From Lentinus brumalis (Eukaryota; Basidiomycota; Agaricomycetes; Polyporales; Polyporaceae), in assembly GCA_001792895.1 (NCBI GenBank), contig MARA01000003.1:2170001-2234000 (forward strand): a DNA stretch of 64,000 nt. Direction: 5' to 3'. Shown here piece by piece: positions 11,466-23,068 of this stretch (its first letter is position 1; the number at the start of each line of letters is the position of its first letter). Both the position numbers and the translations under genes were made by a program. The notes under the pieces are model-generated. The model worked only from the letters and a program-made list of their open reading frames with translations. It was not told the origin of the DNA and made no database searches.

Positions 11466-13689
11466 TCCTTCACCGGTTCTCCTCTTCTACATAGAAAATT
11501 CTGTGGCTGCGCAGTGCGCACAACGCAACTGTTAGATCCGGACGCATCCCTCGCCTCCTACGTGGTACGTCAATCACGGCACGCGCGATAAGTACGTCCG
11601 AACTGAATACATCGTGCCAGAGGCTCGCCGTCTCACGACATGCCGCCAGTCGAAAGCTCAGCGGCTTCGGTGGCAATATACGCCCAGCTGCACAGCGTTC
11701 TCGTACAAGGTTCGGAAATGCACTCGTGGCTCGTACCGCAGTACGTCGTTGCGGACGGCGCAGGACCGGGTGCAGACTGGTCAGAACTTCAAGCGACGGG
11801 CACGGCACGAGCTCTCAAACTTCAAGCCAAGGACCCCGCTAGCGCGATTGGAGGAGGCACCCTCTCACGCACTGTGCGCGATTTAGGCGGCGGCAACCAC
11901 GCACAACACGTACGACGAGGCGTGCCGTACGCAGCTAGGTATTCTCGACGACCTCAAGGCTCATTCCGAAGTCTCCCATTGACCGTGCACTCACCTCTGG
12001 CACTCTCGCAGCGACGCCGTGCAGTAGCTGCAGTTGGTCTGCTGATCCCGGGCGAGGACACCGGCCTCTGGGGTCTCTCCCCACGCACGCTCATGTTGTC
12101 TCGTCCAATGCGGGGACGGGAAGCCAACCTTGTACTTTAGATCGGTGGTACCCTCGCACCTCCCGTCCGCCGTTCAACGTTCGGGTGGCACCACAGCGAA
12201 GTCAGTGGTCTTCCCTCTATGCTGCATGTCACGCTAAGTCATTCCACGGCCAGTAGTATGACGATCGTACGCTCATGTCCTCGAATCGTCATGACCCGCT
12301 TCCAAAAACACATGCAGCGCTTCAATCTTCCAGCCCTCGATCGTCCCATTTGATTGTGCCGCAGTCTGCGGCGAGCCGTCGCAAATCGTGTCTCACTGTC
12401 TCTGTCTCTCAAATCGAGGTCCACAGGCACGGTCCGCGTGTCGGACGCCGGGACTCGACGCGACCGAACGCGACCTAACCCCTCTCCTATCCTCCAAGCT
12501 GTTATCTATAAGCATGACGCTTCTGTCTCAAGCTGGTATCTGAAGAACGTTCTCCCTATGATGTAGCCCCTCAGGCCGGCGGCCGCCTCTCGATCGCTCG
12601 ATGTCGTGGAGAACTCGGACTCACTCCCAGTGTGAGGCCCGAACTGCGCCCTACCGGAGCCTCCTGGACTGTATGTATGTACGCTCTACAGCACTAGATC
12701 GGCACACCTGAACACCGCCATGGATTCTTCGCAGCAATATTGTCGACCGCTTCGTGGGACGCACTCTCTGAATCGCACGAACCCGTCGGTACTCGAGCTA
12801 TGTACGCTCGCGATTGCAGCCGAAATAGATGATTCTGGTATGTCGTCACCCTTGTCAAGTCACCGGCCTTAACGATCATCCAAGTATAGAGCTTCTTGCA
12901 ACGCGGTCGGTCGAACTTCGAAGTGATGCGGCGGCCCTCGTAGCCTCGTGGGCCTATGTTGCCCCCTGCGAGACATCTCTTATATGCACTTCACTGCTTT
13001 GCAGACTTGACGAGTGCAATCTGAGCGCATCTCATTCTAATGAGCCACACGTACTGGTACCTCCAGATCATGACCTAGTACTTACCCTGTACGAATTCAT
13101 TCACTTCAGTTCGACAGGGTGGTTCTACCGGGAGCTCCGGCTCTCTATCCCGCAACACGCGAATCTGGGCCAAGCGTCCTGCAGTCCTCCTGTCCCAAAC
13201 AACAAGACTCGCGAACAGCTCGCGTACTCGAGCACAGAGTACTTACTCGGAACAACGGCCCGAACACGATCAGCATCACCGCGACGTGCTGACCATGCCC
13301 GAGTCCGCCATCTGGACCCTCTCCTTCCATTCTGCACCAGCCGCCCCTGATCAACCGAAACCGCCGCCTCCGTGCTCATCGGAGCCTCGGACCCCCCTCT
13401 TTCAGTTTGCAAATTCACGGGCTTGTCGCAAAATCAGAACGTGGGCCGCGGCGGGGGCTGTGCCGCTAGGGACAGATCGTATCGCTCGCACCACTCGGAG
13501 GTGGTGGAAAGATACACACAAGATGGCGCGCACCTCGGAGACCAGAGAGACTGGCAGCTGGAATCCTCGCCCTTGAAGGACGTGAAGGACGGAGATACTC
13601 TAGCAAAGTATATGCATCATCGTCGACATGTACCTAGTCCAGAAAGAAATGTGAGCTTCAGATACAGTGAATTAAGTATGCGTGCGAGG

Positions 13690-13750
13690 TCCGGTATCGG
13701 TATCGGTATCATAGAAGAGGATATGGGTGTGGATATGGATATGGACGGGA
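13690..13750. repeat. GGTATC / GGATAT simple repeat
   Basis: Three GGTATC units are followed by a run of GGATAT/GGGTGT units. Intergenic, no associated gene. Confidence 0.75.
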
Positions 13751-14194
13751 GATGATGCATATGCTTCGGATGCGATGTGAGTACGGTGTGCCACGGCGAA
13801 AGAACGAGTCGAGGAGGCCCGAGAACAGGAAGAAGTAGGAGTCGTACACAATTGTTTGACGTGACGAGATAGACAGAAGGGATCCAGGTACCGCAAGTGG
13901 TGAGGGACAAGACAGAGGGAGCGTGAGAGGACAAGACGATCTTGAATGGTGGCGATGACCGAGTGCGAGGATGACAAAGGGACAAGGAAAATGACCGGTC
14001 GCGGAGATTGCGGGAGGATGCTAGCGAGATCGCTGTCTCTAGAGGCTCATGAGCAACCACGCTCGGCCGAGTGCACACAAGTCGTGTTGATGGCAACAAA
14101 CCGGTCAATGAGTAAGCAAGCTTCAACTCTCCGCGACTGATATGTATGCGCGTCATCGAACGAGTAGGTCACTAGACACAGCAAGTCAGTTCAG

Positions 14195-16001
14195 CTAAAT
14201 CGTACCGGAAGGATTCACCATGACACGCACGTAGTACTCAATCTCCAGCTATCGGATCATGAGATTAGCCTCAATCTAAGAAAGAAAAGGCAGCGAAGAG
14301 CGACACTCACGAAGAGGAACGCGACAGAACGCGGCCACCGGATGTGCAGCCCCACCGGGTTGTACATCTGCACATTCAGCTCGTCGATGAGCGCATGCAG
14401 CCTCTCCATCTCCTACACGCACACAACGTACACGTCAACCATCCGGCCCGCAAGACACCGCGCAAAGACGCAAAGACGCAAAGAAACGGACCTTCTCGTA
14501 GTGTGTCTTGACCAGCGCGCGGGAGATCTGCAGGCTGAAGTACGCGAGCGCGTTGTCGACGAACGCGTGCCTGAGACTGTGCGCGGAGAGCAGGATCTCG
14601 TTGATGGCGTTGACGGTCTCGAGGAACTGCGTCGGTGTTATCTGCTCGGTATATCAGCATGCCATTCGTGGGGGTGTATTCCAGTAGGGGAGGAAAGGCG
14701 ATGAATGTCTGCCCGGATCGTGATGATATTCCTGCACACCGGGTGCTACTCCTGCACGCCGGGTGATATTTGCACACCGGTCGCACCAGCTTTCAAGCTC
14801 ATCCGGCTCCGGCTTCGCACCGATCCCAGCGACCGACGGAACAAAGCAAAATCAAAATCACTCACCCGTCCTTCAAGCTCAAGAGGATACGTCGGCATGA
14901 ACTGCGGCAGCTCGCCCCCAGTGTAGTCCCGCTCTATCCGCACGACCTCCCTCGGATGGTGCACGCCAATCTGCCCACACGGCTCCGTCCCATACGCAGA
15001 ATCCGGCGGCGGCGGCCCAAAGTAGTACGCCGAGTGCGGTATGCGCGGTCGCCCGGAGCTGCACAGAGCAAAAAGTCGTCACAACCCGAACACCGTCAGC
15101 TCTCCCTCGTTCATAGGCCTCACAGCGCACCCGCACAAAAGCAACACTCACAGCTTCGCCCTGCTCCCGTTCCCGTTCCCATTCCCGTGCCCGTTCCCGT
15201 ACTCATGCACCCTCTGCGCCTTCGCACTCGAGAACACAAACCGCTGCGGACTCGCCCGCCCGCCCCTCCCCCTGCCCAGATCCAGATCCGCCTCCCCGTC
15301 CACATCCCCGCTCTCCAAGTCCCGCTCCCACTGCGGCGGCGACGGCGGGTACACGTCCAGCCGCAGGGGGTGCTCCTGCACATGTTCCCGTTCACGCTCC
15401 CGCTCGCCATCCATGCCCGACCCCGACCCCGACCCCGAGCCCAGGCCTAAGCCCGAGCCCGAACCATAGAGTGTCGACCCCCGTGCTCGGGGCTGTCCGA
15501 CCGCCGCCCGCCGTCCGGGTGCACGATCGTGATGTCCGTGTCCGTCACGTCCGACTCCCGTGCCGGACTCTCCCCGTCGTCTCCATGTGCGTCCGCGTCC
15601 GCATGCGCCGAGTCGACGCGGATCGTCTCGTCGGGGTCGTACGGCGGCCCCGAGATGTCGATAACCATGAGCTCCGTCGGGTCGTCCATCTCCTCCGGGG
15701 GCGCACCGACTTTCCACATCGCCGTCGCCGTCGCTGCTGCTGTTGGTGTGGATGCAGATTGAAACTGAGACTGAGCCTGAGACTGAGACTGAGACTGAGA
15801 CTGAGACTGAGGTTGGGAAGGGTGCGCTTCGCGGGTAGTGTTCGGGAACAGGGCGTCCTTTGGTGGCGGCGTAGGGGGGACAGGCGAGGGCGAGGGACTC
15901 GCGGACGCCGCGAGTGTGGCCCCGGTCGCAGCCTCGTGCACATGGCGGGGTGCGAGTCCGGGCGAGTCCTTGGATCCAGAGGGCGAAGACGGCCGCGACA
16001 T
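14195..16001 (-). CDS. ERF4: Erf4-type subunit of the Ras palmitoyltransferase (Golgin A7/ERF4 family)
   Basis: In yeast, Erf4 partners the DHHC enzyme Erf2 at the ER/Golgi to palmitoylate Ras. The conserved domain is spread over the last five exons: GQIGVHHPREVVRIERDYTG, GELPQFMPTYPLELEGR, then ITPTQFLETVNAINEILLSAHS, SHYEKEM-like HYEKEMERLHALIDELN, and NPVGLHIRWPRSVAFLF followed by LEIEYYVRVM. The N-terminal 280 residues are low in complexity: Ser/Pro-rich, with a Ser-Gln repeat (15767-15812) and Gly-Ser and Gly-Asn repeats (15164-15195, 15420-15460). Introns are at about 15061-15150, 14640-14867 (with short internal repeats), 14405-14491 and 14251-14311. The start MSRPSSPSGSKDSPG is the first ATG of the open frame. 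About 450 residues, longer than yeast Erf4 because of the repeats. Confidence 0.87.
14640..14867. repeat. Repeated CACCGGGTG units inside an Erf4 intron
   Basis: Around 14735-14785 the unit 'CACACCGGGTG + CTACTCCTG/ATATTTG' occurs three times in degenerate form within the longest intron of this gene. The boundaries given are those of the intron. Confidence 0.5.
15767..15812. repeat. GACTGA hexamer repeat coding for Ser-Gln
   Basis: About seven GACTGA units on the + strand, read as alternating Ser and Gln on the - strand in the Erf4 gene. The length is likely to vary between strains. Confidence 0.85.
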
Positions 16002-16331
16002 AGTAGTGCTCGTGCTCGGGTGTGTGCGTATGCTTGGGACGCAGAGAATGCGCGACTTGGTAACAAGGCAGCTTCAGTTTGGCTTCAGTACCAGTAGAAG
16101 CCGTGAGAGACCGGGGCACGTATGGCACTGGATGCAGAGAGTGGACTGTGGCGACCAGAGAGCGACACGCAGAGCTGAAGGTCACCTGCAAGTGAGCTGC
16201 ATGCAATACCAAAGGAGCACGCGGGGAGCGCAAGTGAGCAGAGAGGCAGCAAGTCGCGGTGCCCTTGTGCTGTATGCTGTGGTCGGATGTCAAGCTGTTG
16301 CCGACGAGTACAGACGCTCGTGCCTCGCTTA

Positions 16332-17304
16332 ATGGGCGCCTGCCTCGCGGACATGCTTCCGGTGAACCACCAACAGCTTGAAGCTTGTTTTGACAATGGC
16401 CGTCGCTCGAAGTCGTCTCAAGTCATTGACGAGATCGAGAACTCGATGAACAACGGAGAGGTGATCCTTTGAAAGTTCATCTACGCGACACGCTCGTACT
16501 GATGAGAAGTACTTACTAGATGTCAATGCATATATGTACTGATAGCGAACGGCCAGGACGTGTACAGTGGTACATGCCCCATTGGGACCTTGTTTGTATC
16601 GTGGGTGTCCTGACGACACCCATGGCGCCGTTGCCGATGGATTGGCATGGATGCAGCCGCGTTCCCTCGCTTCGGACCTGCTTACGGTGGACTGCGTGCT
16701 TTGGCACGGTAAAGGGCATGTTACAGGAGTTGGAAGATCTCGTTTGTGGGTACGCCTTAACGATTGCTTTGCCGTGGATCCAACGTGACGCTGACCCTGC
16801 TCTCACTTCATGCAGGACGTTTCGTCGTACCAACAATACTGGACCTTGCTGACTAGGCATCGGCAAGCCCGAGACCAGGTCGTTTCACTGCAAGGACCCA
16901 GTCCAGTGCACGAACCTGCCCAGACTTCGGATAGTTCACCTTCCCTCATCGAGCACCTCGCCGAAGAGGGCAGCACAACGGCAAACTTAAGCCGGCCCAT
17001 ATCCACGACATGGACTCCGAAAACATCCACTCGCCCGTCTTATTGTCTCCCCGGTCGTGCGTGCAGAGGTCGATCGTCTCATCCATGACCATAGCGTCTA
17101 TAGTGCAGCGGACCGCACACAGGTCTTCTCAGCCTACAAGGCTGCCGAGGTGAAGGACGCACGGCAGCAAGCCCAGATCATGTCGACCTCGACCCCTTCC
17201 GGAAGCATACGACAGGTGAGGCTCCCGATCCTGCTGCTGTGTGTCAACGAAGCCGTCCTTGTCAGTACCAGAAGTACGACCCCGTTGTCTCCTCACGCAA
17301 ATAG
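16332..17304 (+). CDS. Candidate multi-exon gene of unknown function
   Basis: Several pieces have protein-like frames with plausible splice sites. An ATG at 16332 starts MGACLADMLPVNHQQLEAC and runs to IDEIENSMNNGE. A middle exon reads DVSSYQQYWTLLTRHRQARD after a CAG acceptor at 16812. A last part reads EVDRLIHDHSVYSAADRTQ to SIRQ, then a 50-nt intron (17217-17266), then YQKYDPVVSSRK and a stop at 17304. I could not join the middle and last parts in one frame, so this may be a decayed gene. No family is recognised. The last two exons are the best supported. Confidence 0.3.
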
Positions 17305-18946
17305 CCACTCACCACCGTTACAGAGACGATCGCGCCCGTCACCCTGAGATTGGATTCGGAGTAAGAAGATCCAAGGCTTGCAGGCCTTGTGGCGCCGGAA
17401 TTAATTATTGTCGACCGCTCTCGATGTCGCTTCATCTGACCAGAAGGTGCGTTCTAGCTCTCCACTGTCTTCCATGACGTGCCCTGACGAGTTGCACACA
17501 GACCGGTATTATTTGATACCGCGTTCCGTCGCCCACTACCACCGCACATGGTGCACTTCATGTCTGACGCCACCGGCGACGCTGCACGCCACAAGTACGA
17601 TCGTTATCAGCACGTCCAAGTGCCTGACAGCATGCGCCGCACCTCGCTCCCGACAAGAGCCCAGTGCCCCTCCGTCCCGCCCTCCGCGAAATAGGTCCCA
17701 TTCCCCGATCCTGCCCCTGTCCATATCGCGGACGTCATACGAGACGATCGAGCATCCTCATGCCCTCCCGCGGCCCGCACAAGCACTAACCCCTTCGAGG
17801 TTCTCCCGATGTATGCCGCCAGCGGCGGCCAGCCACGCGGATCATCCACCTCCTCCCGGCGCACGATCGCCACCCCACAACGTTAGTAGCCTCGCCGGGG
17901 CCTCACTGCGGTGCCACATATCTCCTCCGTCCTCCGTCGGCTGTCTCCGCATATGTGTTCTGTAACCAATACCGATCGGTGATCGTTCTGAGCACGCACA
18001 CACGCACCGTGCACGTACGTCTCCCATGACATTGACATGTTACATACGTGCGCACCATCCCCCGTCCACTAGCGCACGCCGTTAACCTTTCACCGCTGCC
18101 ACTCAAGGCCGCCGTTTCCAGCACTAGAGCACTCCACAGACACAGATGCATCGACATCGGCGATCCCTCTCGCCACGTCGCACTGTAACCTCATTCGGTC
18201 GCACATTACTGAACGCCGCCGTCAAACCCAAACGCCACCGTCCATGCCTAATGGAGGCATCTTGGACTGGCAGCGACACACTGGCCTCACCGCCACCTGC
18301 CAGCACGGACGTCCACCTACGTCCACGCACACGTCAGCGAACGTTCAGGCGGCCTTTGCATACAGCCCACAACCCCAGCAACCATCACTCTTCACGCACA
18401 GACCTGGATTGCACACGCAGGATATGAACCAATCTCGGTAGCATTGCTTGCAGGGATATCATGTATGCCATACTGTACATATGCACTACTTGCTGTAAGG
18501 AGGAGGAGGGGAGGAGAACTGCGTGCTGTATTCGGTACTCGAGCTTGCTTGGAGACGACGATAGATACTATGTTACTAGCTACATACTCATGATCATGTC
18601 ATAACGGAAAGTGTCACAGCGAGAGAGAGACGCGATGAGGTGGGACAATGCGATGCGTGTACGTGGGATGACAAGACGAGAGAGAACGAGAGGTATGCAC
18701 AAATCAAGAGATTGCAAGATTGAAGAGACGGGCGAGGGAAGAGAGGGGCAGGTATGCAAACGACGACGACGACGACTCCGGCACCACACGCGACACGACT
18801 TGATGCTCAGAACCCCATCCGCCCACCGGGGCCAGACAGACCATTGCCGAACGAGCTTCCGCTCCGCCGACTACGCACAAGAAAGCAAAAAAACACAACC
18901 GATGAACAAGCCGCCCGCGCACCACACACAAGAAGAGAAACGATGC
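17305..18946. other. Region without a supportable gene
   Basis: Pro/Ser-rich short frames occur on the + strand (17408-17965, 18146-18441), but none has a consistent gene model or a recognised domain. The 3' side abuts the end of the Ssn6 gene. Confidence 0.4.
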
Positions 18947-21900
18947 TCACGAAACAGGTGCCGGGCGCGCCCCGCTGCCGTTCGTCGACGACGGGCTCGG
19001 CGTCCCCTTCGTCGCCGGGGACCCCCCGCCGCCGCCTCCTCCGCCGCCTCCTCCTTGCGCAGATTGCAGCACGATCTCCCGCTTCGACCGCGGCGACGCA
19101 GACCGCGAGTTCATCCGTTCGTCTTCCCCCGGGCTGTGCGTCGACGGCGACCGCGTCGTCATCGGCGGCAGGCCCACCCCCGCCGGCCCGTGGCTCGAAA
19201 ACCCGCCCCCAATCGGCCGCGGGTGCGGCGGGAGCATCGTCGGGAGCTGCGGGCTGTTAGGATACGACCGCGCGTCGGGCTGGCGCTGGTCCGGCGAGTG
19301 CGACGTCGGCTGCTGGCGGAACGGTATCGGGCTCAGACGCGCACCGGCGCCGGGAGTCGGGGTCGGACGGCCGTTCGTCGGCGGCGACACGCGCTGGCTC
19401 ATGCTGCCGACCCGGGAACGCTTCGCGTCGGCGTGCTCGTCGGGCCCAGGGCTGAGCGGACGCTTGTTGCTCGACGGCGACGTGCGGGACGACACCGACG
19501 GTCGACGGGCGAGGTGGGGTTGAGGCGGCGACGGGGCCGGCATCCTGCTGCTGCTGCTCGGTACGCCGGGAGCGATGAAGCCACGGGGATCCGAAGGGCG
19601 GTACGACGCAAGACCGATGAGCGCATCCGCAACACCCTCGTCGTAGTCCTCGTCGAGCGCACGAGAAGGGGGCAGGTGCGTCGAGTTCGTCGGCGACGGC
19701 TGCGTCGACCTGTTCGCAGACCCAGATCCATTCGAGCTCGATGGCTCCGGGCTGGGCTTATTCCCGCGGTACTCCAGCTTGAAGGGGGTGGGCTGCGAGC
19801 CGTCGTACGGGCCATCAGGCCGGGGTCCTTCCTCCTTCACGCGTTTCCCCTGCTGAGCAGTCCGCCGCTTGCGCTCCTTCTTCGCGGGCTCCGCCGCAGA
19901 CACCGACGACACCGACTCCGAGTCCTTGTCGCGAGCCTGGCGGCGTCGCTGGCCGTTCTTCGAGTCAGCCGCCGCCTGCTGCGCAGCAAGGTGCGGGCTC
20001 TCGGACGCGCGAGCACTGGCGATGTGCTGCTGCTGAGCCATATGCATGCGCAATGCCTCCGGGGACGCTGCGTAGCGGTGATCGGTACGAGGCTCAAGCA
20101 CGACCTCACGATCGTACTCACGCGCAGGATCGTACCGCCTGCCAGCGGGCTCGTGCGCCATCTCGTGCATCGGCGGACGAGGGGGGGACACGCGACGAGC
20201 GGGCCCAGGACCAGCACCCGTCTTCGGGTCCCAGAACCCACTGCCCTGGTATCCCGGGTGCGCAGACCGTGGAGAAATCTCAGGAGGGCTTCGGTCTCGA
20301 GCCGACCGCGAGCTGTTGCGACGCTGTGGGGCTGGCGGCGAGTGCTGGCGCGGTGCGTACATGTGCGATGTCGGGCGGGCATAGTCCATGGGGGGACGTC
20401 CTCGAGGCTCACGATCCCACTCCGGACCTTCCATAGGGACGCGTCGGTTCCAGCCAGTTTCTTCCCGTGGATAGGGTGGCGGCGGTGATCTCCTCGGACC
20501 GGTGGAGGACTGCGCCGGGCCCATAGGAGGACGCCCAGGGTAGTCAGGAACCATGTGTCCCGCCACCGAGCGAGGGCGCGCATGTGGCGGAGGGGACGCC
20601 GACGTCGATGGCACTCGAATCGGGTGGAAGGCAGGGTCATGTGGGTGCTGCTGGGGATGCGCGGAGTGACGGTGTGCCTCTGGCGGGCCTTGTGGCTGTG
20701 GGGCAGGATGGTGAAGCAGTCCCTGTCCGGCAGGTCCTCGACCACCGAGATCGCGCCCGGGTGGGGGCGGGAAGGAGTTAGAGGGCTCGCGCCCGTGCAA
20801 CGGCGGCCTGTCCTCCATGGGAGCGAGAGGCGTGTGCGAAGGAAGGTGTCGACTGTCATCCAACACGACCGGCGGCGGGGGACCTCCGCGGAATGGACCC
20901 GGTGACGAACGACCCGCAAGCTGAGGCGGAATGGGGAGTGGAAGAGCACCATCGCCCCGACCATCCGAAGGGAAAAGAGGACGCGAGCCTCCCATCATGA
21001 GCGGTGGTCCGCCCAGACCAGCGGGCGGCATGATCGGTTGGGCATAGGCGGTGGGATGCACGTCCTGAGGACCCGGAGCAGCAGGGAGCGCCTGACCGGT
21101 TTGCTGGGCGTTCTTCAACAGCTGCAAACGCTGCGTGATCGCAGTGTTGGCAGGGTCGAGCTCAGCCGCGCGAGCATAGGCGTCGATGGCATCGGAGATC
21201 TGGTTGTTGCAGCTCTCGTACAGGCTACCGAGGTCGAACCAGACTTCGGAAATGTACGGGTTGATGCGAATGGCGCGGGAATAAGCGTCGAGCGCGTCGC
21301 GGTACTGGTTGATCTGGAAGTAGAGGACCCCAATGGAACACCAGAAGGTCGGGTTCCGGCCGTCGCGGTAGACAGCCTGCTGATATGCTTCGTACGCCTT
21401 GTTGTACTTCTGACCGGCCATGTACGCGCGCCCAAGAAGGTACCAGCTCTGCGCGTCACCAGGTTCTACAATTGACAGCGGAGTTAGTGAAACCGCCGAT
21501 GATCATGTCGTATGTCATTGCTCACCAGCCTCAAGACTCTTCGTCAGGTACTGGATGGCGAGCTCCTGGTTCTGGAACGAGGAGCCGTCCTGGTGGTACA
21601 ACCAACCGAGCTGCTGCAGGACCTTCGCATGGTTCGGGTTCTCCTGCACGACACGCTCATATGCGTCTCGTGCACGAACATGCTGGAAGTAGACATGCGT
21701 CAGCGTCGCGGTGATAGAACGACTCAGTCCAAAGACGCACATCACGTTGCTGCTCGAAGACATGGCCAATTTGGAACCAGATGTCCGCGTGCGCGAGCGG
21801 GCTCGGGGGATTACGCAAGATGCGATCGAAGCACTCGAGACTCTCGGAGTACTTCCCCTGCTGCTTATAAATTATGCCGAGACGGAAGAGTATCTCGTTC

Positions 21901-23020
21901 GCCTTGTCGAAGTCTAGAAGGGAAGCGGTGAGCACACGACGCCCGTCTTCCATTACAGCATCTCAGCGCCACTGACCTTTATCCATCTTGAGAACGGACG
22001 CAAACGCTTCCTCGGCATGGTCCAGGGAGCCATATCGGTCGTACAAGATACCGATGCCGTACCACAACTTCGGATCCTCCTACGCAAGCCGGGAAGGGTG
22101 CTGTCAGCAACGTGGCAAGGAACGCGCCGAAAAGACAAACTGACCTTCGGGTTAGGCAGGAAGTAGAGGGCCTGCTGGTACGCGGCGTACGCCTTTTGCA
22201 GATCATCCTGCATAAGGTAACAGTGCCCTGTCGGAGTGTGAGAAGGAGAGCTGCGCGCACAGGATGGCGTGAGACGTACCAAGCGCGGACCAGACTTCGC
22301 CGTTGTCGCCCTGCACCTGGAGGGCCGCCTGGAAGTACTCGACAGCCTGTGAATCCGGATATATGTGAGCGCTCGAGCAGATAGATCGGGACAACATGGT
22401 AATTGACGTAAGGTGGGATACATGGAGGCGATGTTGGTTTGAGTTTGTTCTGACACGTACCTTTGGGTAATTCTCCTTGATCCGCGCGATGCCAGCAACC
22501 TGTGTCAGGCCTGGCAGGGAGTGGCTATTGTGGCGGAGGGCGTTCTCATAGGCGGATAACGCGTGCTCCAGGTTCCCCATCTGCTCGGCTACTCGACCTG
22601 TTGATCCGAATCCATTGAGTCTGATTGGCAGCGGTGTGCGGGCGCCCGAGGAGTCCACGCACCAATCATCAACCACGTTTGTTCGTTTGCCTGGTTCAGT
22701 ATGTGTACAGGGTTCGTCTTGTCCTCGCCGTTGACGGGGTTTGGCTGGGTCGCGGGCGAGAGGACCTGGGCGCCGAGAGGCCCCCTGGACGGCCCTGCGT
22801 GTGCTCCGGGAGTCGCAAGGCCATTACCGTTTAGATGTGGCGGGTGGGGGTGTGGATGCGAAGGGGGCGGGAGCGAGTGCGAGTGATGGGGGTCGTGGAG
22901 GCGGATGTCGCGCTCGGCCAGGCGAGGGGTGTGTCGGACAGACATGGGGGGGCGGTCGACGATGGGAGGGGGCCACCGGGGAAGGGAGAGGGCGGCGAGG
23001 GCGGGGCAGGGGGACGACAC
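18947..23020 (-). CDS. SSN6: Ssn6/Cyc8 TPR corepressor
   Basis: General corepressor that partners Tup1 and is recruited by DNA-binding repressors. The first half holds about ten tandem TPR units spread over eight exons: GNLEHALSAYENALRHNSHS, AVEYFQAALQVQGDNGEVW, LQKAYAAYQQALYFLPNP, DHAEEAFASVLKMD, FDKANEILFRLGIIYKQQG, ARDAYERVVQENPNHAK, LAIQYLTKSLEAG, YNKAYEAYQQAVYRDGRNP, YRDALDAYSRAIRINPYIS and SDAIDAYARAAELDPANT. The order and wording match Ssn6. The long single 3' exon (to 18947) is Pro/Ser/Gly-rich, with a run of about ten glycines near 19035-19062 and a Lys/Arg patch (AKKERKRRTAQQGKR). Introns are mostly 50-115 nt. The frame opens at 23020, but a TATA-like TTATATA at 23062-23068 makes the ATG at 22945 (MSVRHTPRLAERD) a good alternative start. 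Roughly 1,150-1,200 residues. Confidence 0.95.
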
Positions 23021-23061
23021 GGAGGCGATTGCGAAAGGGGGACCGCAAGAAGGAGAAGGAG

Positions 23062-23068
23062 TATATAA
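23062..23068 (-). promoter_or_regulatory. TATA-like element of the Ssn6 gene
   Basis: On the - strand the site reads CACTTATATACTC. It lies about 45 bp upstream of the first ATG and about 120 bp upstream of the second, which suits transcription starting near 23030 and translation from 22945. Confidence 0.5.

Larger units (their letters stand above)
8237..14194. other. 6-kb gene-poor stretch upstream of the AP-1 gene
   Basis: No frame here shows a recognisable domain or consistent splice junctions. The longest, 205 codons at 9608-10225 (+), has no protein-like composition. The stretch separates the 5' end of the AP-1 gene from the 3' end of the Erf4 gene, so it probably holds AP-1 regulatory sequence or a long leader. 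Small tandem repeats occur at 11083-11102, 11441-11465 and 13690-13750. Confidence 0.5.

Noticed and set aside
16332..16720. Apparent short duplication (CCTCGCGGACATGCTTCCGGTG near 16347 and a similar stretch near 16667)
   Set aside because: Similarity covers only about 20 bases and does not extend into the flanks, so it may be chance.
18611..20488. 625-codon open frame on the + strand
   Set aside because: It is antisense to the well-supported Ssn6 coding exon and is Arg-rich, as expected of a shadow frame in GC-rich coding DNA.
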